Assembly (NCBI RefSeq): GCF_041260155.1
Contig: NC_091947.1
Coordinates: 36,822,532 to 36,886,531, forward strand
Direction of reading: 5' to 3'
Length of the DNA stretch: 64,000 bases
From: Ptychodera flava
Lineage: Eukaryota; Hemichordata; Enteropneusta; Ptychoderidae
Shown: positions 1 through 12,800 of the stretch, in pieces
Layout of the letters: each line of letters begins with the position of its first letter
Numbering within the stretch: position 1 is the first letter of the stretch
The notes under the pieces: generated by a model
Databases searched by the model: none
The model's input: the letters and a program-made list of their open reading frames with translations, nothing else
What the model was told of the DNA's origin: nothing
Made by a program: the position numbers and the translations under genes

Positions 1-540
1 AGCTACCAGTAGTAGCCAACCCTAGAATGTTGCTACCAGACCATCCAATCCATTATAATGTATGCAATGGACTATAACCAAGAATTATAAGTTAGTATAC
101 TCTAGAATATAGTACTAAGTAGCTCTAAAATGTCAGCTACAACATTGTACCCCTAGAATGTAGCTATAACCCATGAATATAATAGATGAAGATATCTGCT
201 GGTCTATATCCATAGAATGTATATAGCTTAACCCAGAATATTCGGTAATCGATGAAGATATCTGCTAGTCTATACCAATAGAATATATATAGCTTAGATT
301 ATAACCCCAGAATATTCAGTAATCGATGAACGGAAGATATCTGCTAGTCTATACCCATAGAATATATACAGCTTAGATTATAACCCCAGAATATAATAGA
401 TGAAGATATCTGCTAGTCTATACTCATAAGCTTTGAATATACCGGTAGAAGGAGACTATATTCCCATAGAATATATCCGCTAGTCTGTAACCTAAAGCAT
501 AATAGTAGACTATCCATAGAATATATCTGATAAAGTATAA
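1..540. repeat. Degenerate AT-rich satellite at left edge
   Basis: The stretch is built from loosely repeated blocks around the words 'gaagatatctgctagtctat', 'cccatagaatatata' and 'cagaatattcagtaatcgatg', recurring roughly every 60-90 bases with indels. No open frame of note is present. The array runs off the left edge. Related wording ('tataccataaaatgtag') reappears just after the LINE 3' end near 5238, suggesting that the LINE sits inside this satellite. Confidence 0.7.
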
Positions 541-800
541 CCCTAGATGTAGCTATGGCCATTGGTTGTATCTGCTAGCTAGTCTATACAACCCTAGATG
601 TAGCTATGGCCATAGGTTGTATCTGCTAGCCAGTCTATACAACCCTAGATGTAGCTATATGGCCATGTATCTGCTAGCTAGTCTATACAACCCTAGATGT
701 AGCTATGGCCATAGGTTGTATCTGCTAGCCAGTCTATACAACCCTAGATGTAGCTATGGCCATAGGTTGTATCTGCTAGCTAGTCTATACAACCCTAGAA
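541..800. repeat. 51-bp minisatellite, about 5 copies
   Basis: Tandem units of 51 bp (one of 48 bp) contain 'accctagatgtagctatggc' followed by a 'gttgtatctgctagc' block. One frame stays open through the array and would read a 17-residue repeat beginning YLLASLYNPRCSY. This is explained by a unit length divisible by three and is not taken as a gene. Confidence 0.85.
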
Positions 801-913
801 TGAAGTTGTACACTGTAGCATGAGCATGTAGCTATATTCACATTAGGATGCCAGTACAGTAGCCTCAGCTACTGTAGACTAAAACCTCAGACTGTATCAG
901 ACTGTAACCCTGA

Positions 914-1618
914 AATTGTTTAGACTACAATCCCAGGGTAAAGTTTGTAAGAAAGACTCAGACACTCATTGTTGGTGACTCTATGCTGAAGGATATCAAT
1001 CCTTCCAGGGTGTACAGAAATACTCATGTGAGAACTCTTAGAGGAAGTAATATTCCTCAAATCACAAGTTATATTCAATCTGTGTCAGCTTCCAACATAA
1101 ATAATATTGTCATTCATGCTGGTACTAATGATATTGATAGTGGTATTCCTGTAGAGGAATGTGTAAACAAATATTCTGAGTTGATTCAGGTAACATTAGA
1201 TAAATTCCCAAAGTCAACAGTTTTTATCTCATCAGTCATTCCAAGACAAGACAATTCATTATTCCATGCTTTAAACACACAACTGCATAAAATGTGCAAT
1301 ATGCATAATAATTTAGTGTTTATCGATCACAACAATATCAATGCAGCAACACATTTGCATGACAATGTTCATTTAAATGACCAGGGTACAGCTTTGTTAG
1401 TAAGGAATATTAAGGATATGCTCGCTCCAAACCTTGGTGTGAACCGAAACCTTTTCAGGAGAAGACAGTATTTTCAACATCCTGTTAATCCGGTGGTACA
1501 GCAATACGGGGACGCAACACAAGGTTTTCATTGGTCTAGAAATCACCCCATTTTGCCACAATATGTTGATACACCTCAAAGCCATAGGCAAATGATACCA
1601 ATCAATAGATATGAGTAA
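914..1618 (+). CDS. LINE ORF1: SGNH/GDSL-esterase-like protein, 5' partial
   Basis: The open frame runs from 914; the first ATG is at 983, but the catalytic block VGDSM (GDS, Ser) begins before it at 971. The real protein must therefore start upstream of 983, and the ATG-initiated 211-aa version would lose the nucleophile. Further SGNH blocks are visible: HAGTND (Gly/Asn block) and DNVHLNDQG (the Asp-x-x-His block). SGNH ORF1 proteins of CR1/L2-type LINEs are thought to bind RNA or lipid during retrotransposition; that role is family knowledge, not seen here. The stop at 1616-1618 overlaps the ORF2 ATG at 1611 by eight bases, suggesting coupled or reinitiated translation. The frame is intact over 235 codons. 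Confidence 0.8.
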   Translation, partial: NCLDYNPRVKFVRKTQTLIVGDSMLKDINPSRVYRNTHVRTLRGSNIPQITSYIQSVSASNINNIVIHAGTNDIDSGIPVEECVNKYSELIQVTLDKFPKSTVFISSVIPRQDNSLFHALNTQLHKMCNMHNNLVFIDHNNINAATHLHDNVHLNDQGTALLVRNIKDMLAPNLGVNRNLFRRRQYFQHPVNPVVQQYGDATQGFHWSRNHPILPQYVDTPQSHRQMIPINRYE

Positions 1619-2594
1619 CTTTACATTTCAGAAAAACAGCAATATACAAAGTTCACTATCAATATCCTACTGGAACATACAGGGTTACCAAGAGAGAAAG
1701 TTTCAAGACAGTGACTTTATAAATAATATTACTCAACATGACATTATTGGTATTGGAGAAACTTGGCTCACAGAACAATTGAAACATACTTTTCACATTC
1801 CTGGATACTATGACTATTCTGTTGTCAGAAAAAAGAAAAAACAGAGGGGTGGTCTTTCACTTTTGATAAAAAATACTATAAAGAAGGGTGTAAAAATGGT
1901 TCATTCAGATGCGGAAGATATGGTGTGGTGCAAACTTTCAAAAGTTTTTTTCAGATTACAACAGGATATATTTATTTGCTTTGTTTACAACGCACCAGAA
2001 AATTCCAAACATAAGTCTGAATCATTTTTCGAACGTTTAGAACAGTTGATCACAAAATATAGCTGTTCTGGATCTGTCATGATTTTAGGGGATTTTAACG
2101 CCAGAGTAGGATTACTGCCAGATTTTATTGACAATGATTTCTCAAATCATATACCAGTTCCACCAGGATATTCTGTTGATACACATCTTAATCGCTGCAA
2201 TATGGATAAGATCGAAAATAAGTATGGTAGAAACCTCATAGATTTATGTAAAACCACAAATACAAGAATTATGAATGGTAGACTACCTGGAGATATTTGT
2301 GGAAAATTTACATGTTACCACTGGAATGGAAACAGTGTAGTAGATTATGGTCTTGCAACAACAGACGTCATCGATAATTTTGAGTATTTTAAAATACACA
2401 ATTTCACAATTTTCTCAGATCACTGTCAAATTTCTACTCTTCTCAAACTAACAAATTTTAATCCAAGCAGTGTTAAAGATACTGTGAATTTGTTACAAAT
2501 GCCCCAAAAATGGAAATGGGATAAGTTATCTGTTTTTAATTACACAGATAGATTAGCATCAGATGAGCTACAAAAAGATTTTGCAGAATTTTGA
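1611..2594 (+). CDS. LINE ORF2 N-terminal part: endonuclease domain
   Basis: This 327-aa frame contains an exonuclease-endonuclease-phosphatase (APE-like) domain. Visible motifs are the N-terminal SYWNIQG (metal-binding Asn), GIGETWL (catalytic Glu), LGDFNAR (Asp/Asn pair) and the terminal FSDHCQI (Ser-Asp-His). All key residues are present. This enzyme nicks target DNA for target-primed reverse transcription. The frame then closes at 2594 because of a one-base deletion in the run 'cagaattttgaat'. The related copy at 28420-28437 has one more T here, so ORF2 originally read straight on into the reverse transcriptase. Confidence 0.88.
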   Translation: MSNFTFQKNSNIQSSLSISYWNIQGYQERKFQDSDFINNITQHDIIGIGETWLTEQLKHTFHIPGYYDYSVVRKKKKQRGGLSLLIKNTIKKGVKMVHSDAEDMVWCKLSKVFFRLQQDIFICFVYNAPENSKHKSESFFERLEQLITKYSCSGSVMILGDFNARVGLLPDFIDNDFSNHIPVPPGYSVDTHLNRCNMDKIENKYGRNLIDLCKTTNTRIMNGRLPGDICGKFTCYHWNGNSVVDYGLATTDVIDNFEYFKIHNFTIFSDHCQISTLLKLTNFNPSSVKDTVNLLQMPQKWKWDKLSVFNYTDRLASDELQKDFAEF

Positions 2595-5077
2595 ATACTA
2601 ATATTGGTAATAACAAATCTGACATTAACTCAGCCACTAAGCATTTTAATGACATCTTAGATAAAGCCTGCAGTGGAATTTTCAATAGACAAAAGCAGAG
2701 AAAGAAAAATTTAAAGAGGAAGAAATCAAAATGGTTTGACAAAAACTGTGATGCAGCAAAAAGGGACCTAATAGCAACAGCAAAACTATTAAATAAAGCT
2801 CCATATGACAGTCAGTTAAAAATTATCTATTACACAAAGAAAAAGAAGTTTAAAAAACTTGTTAAAAATAAGAAATTGCAATTCTGGCAAAAACACTTAG
2901 ACAAACTAAACAGTCTACATGCCAACAATTCACATGATATGTGGAAATTGATCAAGTACTTAAAAAATAATGATAAAGATAATAATACTGGAGATTGTGT
3001 CTCAGCAGCAACATGGATGGAATTTTACAAAAATTCATGCTCAATTGAAAATGACAGGTATAATGATTTCCAACAGCAAATTATTGCTAGTTTAACATCT
3101 GAAGAAACTAAGAATCAGGCTAATCAGCAGCTGGATAAGTCAATAACAACTAATGAAGTGTTATCAGCAATTAGAAATTTAAAAAGTAAAAAAGCAGCAG
3201 GGATTGATGGGTTTTGTATAGAGTTGTTAAAACATGGTTCCTCCTTTCTCTGTAAACCCTTAGCTAAATTATTTAATGCAGTTCTAGATACATCCAACTT
3301 TCCAGACATCTGGAATACAAGCATTATGACACACTTATTTAAAAAAGGAGATAAATATGACCCGAAAAATTATAGGGGCATTTCTGTCGGAAGTTGTGTA
3401 GGAAAAGTTTTTCTTACATTCTAAATGAAAGGTTAAATAGTTTTTTAGATGACAATCATATTATACATAATAATCAAGCTGGATTTCGCAAAAACCATCG
3501 CACAACAGATCACATATTTACCCTGAAGACAATAATACATAAATATATTAACAATAAGCAGAACATTTATGTTTGTTTTGTTGACTTTGCTAAGGCTTTC
3601 GACTCGGTATGGAGAGTTGGTCTTTTCCATAAACTTCTCAAAAATAACATTAATGGCAAATTATACAGACTTATAAAACACATGTACACCAACACAAAAA
3701 TACACATCAAAACAAATAATTTATCTCGCCCAGCATGAAAGTTGAAAAAGGAGTAAAACAGGGCTGTGTTCTAAGTCCTAGTCTGTTCAATTATATGTCA
3801 ATGACTTGAAAACAAATCTAGACAAAGTAAATACTCAACCACCAGTGTTGAATAATACCCAGTTAACTCATTGTTTACGCTGATGACCTTGTCTTAATCT
3901 CTACTTCAAAAGAAGGTTTGCAAGGGAGTTAAATACACTACACACATTTTGCTCCAATTGGAAACTTGATGTTAATTTACAGAAAACCCAAGCAATTAAT
4001 TTTAGTAAATCTCCTTTGGTAGATAAACACTTATTTAACTATGGTAGTACATGCATCAAATCTGTTAAGAGCTATACATACTTAGGACTGACAATTAAAT
4101 CAAACGGTAGTTTTAGTGACACAATTACAAATTTGGCTGATAAAGCAGCAAAATCTTTGTATAGTTTAAAAGGGTTTTATTGCACAACAAAAAGATAAAA
4201 TTTTCCCTACATCTATTTAATGTTTTCATTAAACCTGTTTTACTGTATGGCTCAGAGATTTGGGGACAAGATTTCATGGATTACAAGAAGTGGGATAAAT
4301 CAGCAATTGAAAAAACTCACCTCAAATTTTGTAAGAACATTTTACAGTGTAATAGACAAGCTTGTAATGCCGCTGTGAGGGGTGAACTAGGACAATTCCC
4401 ACTTCTACTTGAGATCAAACTTAACATTGTTAAATACTGGCTTCATATTGTACAACTGCCACATTGTAATCTTGCTAAAGAAGCTTTCTGGAGCAAATGG
4501 TAAACAACACTAACAATAGATCCTGGTTTTAACTGTTTAAGTGCTTTAATTAAAGACAATGGAATGGACTTTCTCCTTGATAAAGCTCCATCACTTAAAC
4601 ACCACAAAGTTATAACTGGTTTAATGAAAACAAATTTAACAAACAATTATGAAGTCTTTTGGAAAAAGTTGATCACTGATGAAAATATAAACTAAGAATG
4701 TATGCCAAAATAAAACGTAATTTTAGATTAGAACCCTACTTAACACAGTTGCAAGGTGAGAAAAGAAAATTGCTCACCAAACTTCGCATTAGCAATCATG
4801 ATCTAGCAATTGAAAAAGGGAGACACACTGTTCCAAAAACCCCAATTACTGAAAGATACTGCAATCAGTGTAACACCAACAGTATTGAAGATGAAACACA
4901 CTTTTATTAGTCTGTCAGAAATACAAAGTCCAAAGAACGAACTTTTTCAGTAAAATCAATTTCCCAAACGACGATACTGAAAATCAGCTTATTTCTCTAC
5001 TAACAAAACAAGAGTTATCTTTTAATGAACAACTTGCAGATTATATTTTTACTTTATATAAACAAAGAAATACCTAG
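2591..5077 (+). pseudogene. LINE ORF2 remainder: reverse transcriptase and C-terminus, frameshifted
   Basis: Reverse transcriptase blocks are recognisable in order: AAGIDGF (2), GDKYDPKNYRGIS (3), FVDFAKAFDSV (A, 3580-3610), a GVKQGCVLSPSLFN-like block (B, about 3752-3790), YADDLVLIS (C, about 3875-3905) and YLGLTIKSNG (4078-4110). They are followed by the thumb-like LLYGSEIWG and a terminal CNQC...H...C finger. The frame changes near 3410 and 3735, several times between 3780 and 3930, and at 4190, 4503, 4694 and 4908. The last frame reaches the stop at 5075-5077. The catalytic blocks survive as text but no continuous protein can be made, so this copy is dead unless the indels are assembly errors. 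Confidence 0.88.
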
Positions 5078-5235
5078 TTATATTTATTATTAGCTACTAT
5101 TATTATACTGTAATACTTTATCTTTATTGAAGAAAATTTTAACTTATTTTTGTATCACACTTTTATTGCCACAAATGTGATGTAAATCCTATATTACAAG
5201 CAAGCAATAAAAAATTATTATTATTATTATATTAT

Positions 5236-8200
5236 ATGTATACCATAAAATGTAGCACCAAGCCTGTTACTGGTACTGTAATTGGCTAATTATTGTTAAT
5301 TTTGGAAAAACAGATCATGTACTCATAAAATAATAATTTTACCAAGTTGGTTGTGATTATAAAACAAACAAGAAATCCACACTGGCCTATACCTTTTTGT
5401 CCACATAATTTGTAAATTATAAAATGACATGAAATATCAATGTACTCATGTCACTATATCGCTGCAAGTATGGAAAGTGAACTTAGTTGATTAATAGCTG
5501 TTTCTGCATTTTTCATGATATATAGTGGTACTAGCAGCTTATACTATAATAATGATGAATAGTTGATATTGTGACATTTCTTAATAATTATCTAAGGTAA
5601 GGTTGTCAGGGGGTTCTTAATAAAATCAGAGAAAATGTTCTTAATTCACTGACCCCACCCCCCCCCCCCCGACATGGTTGTGAACACAGCCTCACACTGA
5701 AAGTTATGTAAAAAAAAAATCATGACAACTGTTTGTCCAATTGCTTAAAATTAATCCAACTCCTCTATAATTTTCAAATTGTGATCAAATGTGATGTTCT
5801 TTTAATTTTCTCCGAGGCTTTCTTTTGATGAAGAACATTCAATTCAAAAACAGCATATCTCTTTGAGATTCCAATCTTACTCTACTTTCATCCCCCCCCA
5901 CCCCCCCACAATTTTACCACAATCTATGTTCTAACTGAAAATCATATACGACACAGAAACTGCATGTGTTGCTATTTGAAGCTATTTAATGTTGCTTTTA
6001 ATCAACCGGCTTGACAGTTTTGGCCAAATAAAAAGCTTTTGTTTTTCATGCTGATGCGCATCAATCAACTTATCCTGTCAGCCATTTTATAATATTTGCT
6101 TAAAGAAAATAAAATATAAAAAATGGTATCATTCTTGGCATTTCAGAAAATGATAATATCAGTAGGACTTGTCACTTGTACACACTGCAAAGTTCTGAAA
6201 AGTGAAGATATCATCAACATTTTGCTGTGTAACAGCTGATTGTCAACATTTCTGTTTTGATCATTTTCATATCTGTGGTCTTATGAGCTAAAAAAACCAA
6301 AACCCATGAAATAATAATCTGTGCCATCACATCATTTTTGTAAAAGAGATAAAAACAAACCTGTAATGTTTTTAGCCTAACACATCGAAACTATATTATA
6401 TCAGTTTGGATCTTTCATTTTTTGTTGAATATTTTGTGTCTGACAATATTCAGGATAATATTTTACAAGACAAGCTATATGATGAATTTTTAATACAGGG
6501 CATTTAAGCCATTCCTTCAGACAACTGCTGTAGTCATCTTATTTGAAAATCTTTCTCAAAACAGACACATGGAACATCAAAATCAATCGGTTTTCAATTG
6601 GTTTTCTTTTGATGTAGGTATTACACAAATATAGGAATTTATCAATCTCTAAGTAATATTTGCCATTACTCATACTGAATTATATCTAAAAACATTAGAT
6701 TTATAATGTTGATTTTTAAAATGCAAGGCTTATCTTTCCTGATTACAAAGTGTTATGTACTTCTTGACAACAAAGTAACGTTGCGTTGTCTTCATTTCAT
6801 ACAGATTTAAATTTTCAACATTGAATAGAAAGCAGAAGTGTGACTTTAATTATTGTATTATTTTGATTTACCGTTTCATGCCTGACAATCTACTAACTTA
6901 TCAGAGCTACCCCTATCATATAGGGGTTGAGGCCTTAAATGGTTTAATATTTTGTAATACTATTTATGTTCAAATTTAATCCAATAATACAATAGACGAT
7001 GTACGGTACATGATGTGTATGATAAATATGGTATTGTTTATAAAATTTACTAAATTGCTAATCCCAGCTATGAGATCAAAGTCACACCATGTATCCATCA
7101 CTCAATAATACTTAGTTTTTAAACACAATCTATTCATGAAACTATAATCAGAATTGGCCATTCATGTAAAAGTCAACCTCTATATTGCCAACGAGCTACC
7201 TACATTCTAATTTTGCCCAAATCATTTTATTTTACGGTGATCTTTAGTTGTAAAAGAAATTTATGCAATCATACAATTATTGAAATTCTTGCTATGTGAT
7301 TAGTGAAGTAATTTTTATCTAAAAGGTCCACAATTGTCATTGTCTCAGATACCATATGGTGGAGAATTTATTTTTAATTAGGTAATGTTTTTAAATAATT
7401 ATACTTGTTCGAATACAATGTGAAAAGTTAAGTAAAATGTTTTTCTGAATTTCAGATATAGAAAGAAATGATAACAAATGTCGGTAACAAAATGCTGACA
7501 TATAACAGAATTGAAACACTCCCTTGATAAGTTGAGGTAAATCCCCTTCTATTTATAGAACTGATCTAGTATTTAGATTTTCAAATACTTCCATTATACA
7601 CCTTAGCTTAATATGGTATGTTAAAATGAAACCAACATCAAATATTGACCAACAATGACCGTCATTTTTACAAAGGTCACTAACTCACTAAAAATGGTGG
7701 ATTCTGAAGACAAGAAGGACTATATAAAATAGGCCTAGACATGTCCCAGTTTTTAATACCTATAGAAACTGTACACTGACATGTTTTTGGTATAACTGTT
7801 AATGTTTGACAGAGGTTGACATTACCCAGTGTGGACTGCAATAAATTGTGTGTCACAAAATCTACAGGTGATAATCAGCAACACAAGAAAATTGAAATAT
7901 TTAAGTACAAACTTATGAGGGATCAGTGATAATGTGTCTTCAATAATGAAACCCCCATTTATTTGAAAAACCCATGTTTTAAATTTTTTCAGGTAAAAGA
8001 AATGTTAAAAACATAAAACATAAACTCTGCATATTTGAATGGCTTCTCTGTGTATTAGTTTGTTCTAGCATAACACAATGCAGAGTAAACAAGGTTGGTT
8101 AGTTCAAAATACTGCAATGGAAAACATGAAAATGGAGATCAAAGGTCACAACCTTCACCTGTAGAGTCTGGTCATTGAAGAACACTGTCACAATGGACAA

Positions 8201-9490
8201 TAACCCTTTGTTATGAGTGTCACGACCCTGGAATCAGGGTTTCAACTGTAAATTGTCATTCATTAGATGAAGGACAATATGATGATCCTTCAAAACATGA
8301 ACACACATGATTTCAGGCTGTCCAGCTTCGTTCCATTGAAAGAATTCAAATTTAATGTACCCTATAAAAATTGGCCTTGAATTGCAAACATATCTAATCT
8401 TTCAAGCTATGAGCATTTCAGAAACCCACTTTTTCCCTGCAAATTAAAACTTTATTTTAAACTCTTCCGTTTAGCTTCCTAAATACTATTACAGCTAGTA
8501 CAGTCATATGTAAATTTATTAGTGAGATATTTCAAGGACTTTAAGAATTCACAGTGGCCAACCTGGCAAGTAGTTTAAAAGCCCAACAACAGGGTGCAAA
8601 TCAAACAATGGTTTCAGCATTACCATGGTAGCATTGTGTGAGGCTGTGTAACCTTTAATTCATTCAATGTGGCCATGTGATATCCATGCGCTACTCTTTT
8701 ATACCTTTGTTATTCATCCATGACACAGCATACCTATTCACAGAGAAATACCAGCAACACATGTCATTAACACTCTCAAACAACATAACCCTCAGGTTTT
8801 AAATTGTGAATGTTTCTTGATCTACTATGGAGCCTTCATAAATTATATTGGAAATTTCCAAAATCAAACCAAGGCATGCATGTGGTGATATGGTGTTTAT
8901 CAGTGAAATCATCATACCATTCTAATTCCTGTACAAACACTGCAGAAAGGAAAATCATGACATATTTTTAAATTGCTTGGATTGATAGTACTGCACCGTA
9001 GCTGCTTGTGAACACTTGATTATACACATGCTGCTATAGAGGAAATTTTCAATTTTAATGAAGTCAGCCATATTGACTCAATGCAGTTTTTTTATAATAC
9101 AGAGGTTAGCATGCTTGCAATACTGTCTGTTGTATTATTTTGACAGACCAAAGCCATTATGAAGGCAGCTGGCAAACCATTATGTACTGAAGTTTTTCTC
9201 AGTTTACAATCTGTCATCAAAATGTAAACAGACTGCTACAAAGTATCATCTGGGAATTGAACTTTCATGAAAAAAGATTGATTTACCAACCATTTACACT
9301 CATTGCACTATAACACATTGAAAAAATATATATGTATCAGTTGCACTAAAGTGACACATAATAGTAAATTGCATTATTTGATGTTATAGATAGAAATCTA
9401 TAAAGTTTACATTAAGCACTGTTTTGCATGTTGTATGGGTTGAAAAAGTTGGAAAATAGCTAAAATATTGTCAAACATAAAAAGATATCA
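5236..9490. other. Gene-free AT-rich stretch
   Basis: I see no long frame, conserved exon, RNA gene or terminal inverted repeat. Two cytosine runs stand out, at 5653-5670 (13 C in a row) and 5892-5909 (two runs of 7-8 C). The remainder is ordinary AT-rich intergenic sequence. Confidence 0.6.
5653..5670. repeat. Poly-C tract
   Basis: An uninterrupted run of 13 cytosines follows 'gacccca'. It stands out against AT-rich surroundings and has a weaker companion at 5892-5909. Confidence 0.9.
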
Positions 9491-9603
9491 AATATTTTCA
9501 TGGCTCATTTCTTAGCAATTATTAACTTGGCGGTATCGAGCCAGCAGTCCTTGGCTGGCTTCTTTGTTTTCAAATATATTTGTACACTTTTTTTGGCTTT
9601 TAG

Positions 9604-9783
9604 CATGACGATATTAACCGTCATGACTATGCTACAGAACATGACGATATTAACTGTCATGACTATGCTACAGAACATGACGATATTAACTGTCATGACT
9701 ATGCTACAGAACATGACGATATTAACTGTCATGACTATGCTACAGAACATGACGATATTAACTGTCATGACTATACTACAGAG
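9604..9783. repeat. 36-bp minisatellite, 5 copies
   Basis: Five near-perfect 36-bp units start at 9604, 9640, 9676, 9712 and 9748. Each begins 'catgacgatattaactgtca' and ends 'tgactatgctacagaa'. The unit carries a short inverted repeat (catgac...gtcatg). Because 36 is divisible by three, the array stays open on both strands (MTILTVMTMLQN on plus, MTVNIVMFCSIV on minus). The 101-aa and 93-aa frames across it are therefore explained without a gene. Confidence 0.93.
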
Positions 9784-9820
9784 CATGTCAAGTGCTTTTG
9801 GGTAGACACTGGAATTTTTG

Positions 9821-12800
9821 AGAAGTCATCGACAAAAATGATTTAAAACAAACATATAACTTAAGTAGGACAAGATATTTTAAAACATACAATTGTGTTT
9901 GTTGTCTGGTGAGGAATTCTTAAATTCGGAAGTTTGAGCAATATTGTATTGCTCTTTTCTATATACGGTACCACAATTGCACTGGCATTCACTTTAACAT
10001 GTGACATCTTCCCAATTAATGCATATATGAGTATTCACTCAATGCCAAGTTAACCCTGTCATATTGCCATGTTTTGGCCACAATTAACCCATGGTTATCA
10101 ATGGTGATTGCGGCCCTGGTCACAGGGAATTTGGTTCACTGTGGAAAGACACATATTTCTTTTTGCGATATATTTGATGTTCATGTGGCATACTAGTATA
10201 TTAAGATATGAAGAAATAAAGGAATTTTTAAATTTGGAACTTTGAAAACAATTTTATTACAAGCATGCATCTAGCTTAAATGTTACACTAATTTGGAAGT
10301 GTACGTGTGTCTTTCTGTCCTGAAGAACGTGAACACTGATAAGTAGTATACTCATGTAGATAATGAGTACCACAGCAGAGTAACAGTAGCAAACCACAAG
10401 AGTTTTCATTTTGGAACGAATCATCTATATTTGATTGCAAAACTGACAGAAGAGATTTACTTCTAAAGATTTAAAATGTTTCCATAAAGTATTACACTTT
10501 CTGCATGACATAATTATTGCCATGCAGTTTTCTCATCACTCTTCAAAAGTTCCTCATTATCTAGGATCCTGACACAAAATTTCAAAGCAAGCACATATTA
10601 AGCAGTTGCTCCTCTTGACCAAAACATTAATGAATTTTATAAATGTAACGAGAACAGAGGGCAGAAAAATCTGGGGCGACAGTGGGCAACGCATGAATAT
10701 TTTACTATACAGTAGTAATAATATCCTGCCATAGATTGAAGAGTCTTGAAAGAGACGAGTCTTCAGAACCTGCAAAACACATTACAGAACAATGATACAC
10801 ACTATCCCACAGATTTCTGACATTTTCTGACCAAACATAATGTTTGACAACAAGTCCGAGGATGATTGAAAACTGCAGAAACAATATGTCCAAATCTACA
10901 TTGGTCATGAATATACCCATAGGTTACTGAAAGCAGTCTGACCTGAAGTTCCTGGCCTTTGCATCTTGACATTTATGCTTCACACTGTAGTCCATATTTT
11001 CCATCCATCAATACAGCAGATCTCAAGTTTTGCAGAGTTAATTGAGCATAAGCTGGCATACATAGCCATTTTACAGACAACAGCTGTCAATTGATCTCAT
11101 AGGCTACAAATGCAATATACACATACTATGGAAAAATAGTTCATAAACTGTTTATTGTAATATGACCCTTGTACACTTCCCATGCTAGGGATGTCCTCTG
11201 ATGACCCAACCAAGACAGCAATCAAACACAAATGAACCATGATTCCAACCAAGATGGCAATCAAACATTATCTACCACACAAAGCGAAACTAGTTTTAAT
11301 TGCTTTCGTTTGAATATATATTGTTCAAAGATGTGTAGATGCATTTTCTAACTGTAACTTGTCAGCTTTTCATATTCTCACATGAACGATTGCACACCGT
11401 AGATGAAATGTCATATTAAAAGCACCATAACAAATGCAGTTTCCTTTGCTGGGAAATAAAAAAGAAACCTTCTTTATTTATATCTGGACAAAGTTTGAAA
11501 GGAAGTCATAATACATCGATTGTTGTACATGGGTAGCAAAACAAATATGTACACATAGGCTGGAATATACACTAAACAGCAAACCAAGGGTAAGCACTAA
11601 GAAATGAACAAATCCTGAGATTTGAGAAACAACACCATCAGAGAAAGATAGCAACTTAGAATTACCATTTATAGAAAGAACTGCTGAAAGAGAGGAAATG
11701 TATTTATTCATTTCTACTGAAGGAGCAAGCTATCCCCCAAATTTAAATCTGCCATCACTAGTTTAAAACTCTCACTAATGTTTTTATTATACTTTTTAAG
11801 TCTTTTTAAAATTTTTTGTTTTTACATTTGTTTGCTTTGTACACATAAATTACATGCTCAAATATACAATTGAAGAATAATGGGTTATTTATGACCCTCC
11901 ATTCTACATATATGTTCTTTCTACCAGAATCTGTTAAGAGAGAACACAATATGACGTACCACGGGCTTGGACGATGCCGGCCTAGCCGCTGTACTCAAAA
12001 TATCAAATACAATGCAACATTCAAATTTACAAGAAAAAAAGTTCTCTAGATACTGGTAATTTTTGACTGCTAAAAAATCTACATTATAAATAGCACCATA
12101 TAAAAGCTCCCTGATCAAAATTACTCTCTAAAATCCAGGTGAATTGGAAATCTATAGCTTTTTTCTTCATTCAGTCAGTCCAGTAAAAATGTAGCTAAGA
12201 AGTCAAAGGGGTTTGCACATGCATAAACTAACACATTGAAATATAACATGGTAGTTTCAAATCCATCTAAAAAATTCAACTTCTAGTTATGTTTGCATTT
12301 ATTACTTGCATTCATTCAATTTAAAAGCAATCACAGAACACTGAGTGACACAAAGTCAGTGGCGAAGAAAGTCAGCAAACAGACAGGTATATATGAAAAC
12401 TAGATTCTTGTCCAAATTCAGCCCTAAACCACCTATGTAAAAAGCGTAGCTGTAAAACTGGCATAATTTGATTATTCTAGGATATGCACAGCAAGCAGGC
12501 TGCTCAACACTGATCTCTACTAAAATACAAGACCAGCTTGTTTTGTTCCAGTTTGTTTTGAAGCAGTGAAATTGACATAGGATATCTGCAGTATTGCCCT
12601 GTTAAATTGTATTGGTACAGCTATGACCGTACAGCTGCACTGAGTGTCCGCTACTCATATGCCACAGATGACATTTTGGCAAATCCAACTAAGTTTTGTT
12701 AAATATAAAATTAGATTTTATAAAATTGAAGAGCTTTTTGGAATGTTTATTTAGTTGGTGCACTAACAAGAAAGTAAGGGGCATGATATTATGGACACCA

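Larger units (their letters stand above)
914..5235 (+). mobile_element. LINE (non-LTR retrotransposon), nearly full length, decayed
   Basis: In order, the element carries an SGNH-like ORF1 (to 1618), an ORF2 starting at 1611 with an apurinic-type endonuclease, a reverse transcriptase with a YADD box near 3880, a C-terminal CX2C...H...C zinc-finger-like region near 4858-4916, and a stop at 5077. The 3' UTR ends near 5212-5230 in an (ATT)n tail after 'caagcaataaa'. An esterase-type ORF1 plus an EN-RT ORF2 fits the CR1/L2-like part of the jockey superclade; the clade assignment is inference. The 5' end is uncertain: the ORF1 frame opens only at 914, so the promoter and the start of ORF1 may be missing. 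ORF2 has at least six breaks. A second partial copy lies at 27515-28437. Confidence 0.9.

Noticed and set aside
566..823. 85-aa open frame with a 17-residue repeat
   Set aside because: It is the translation of the 51-bp minisatellite and has no independent coding evidence.
9500..9805. 101-aa plus and 93-aa minus frames
   Set aside because: Both are produced by the 36-bp minisatellite, whose unit length keeps frames open on both strands.
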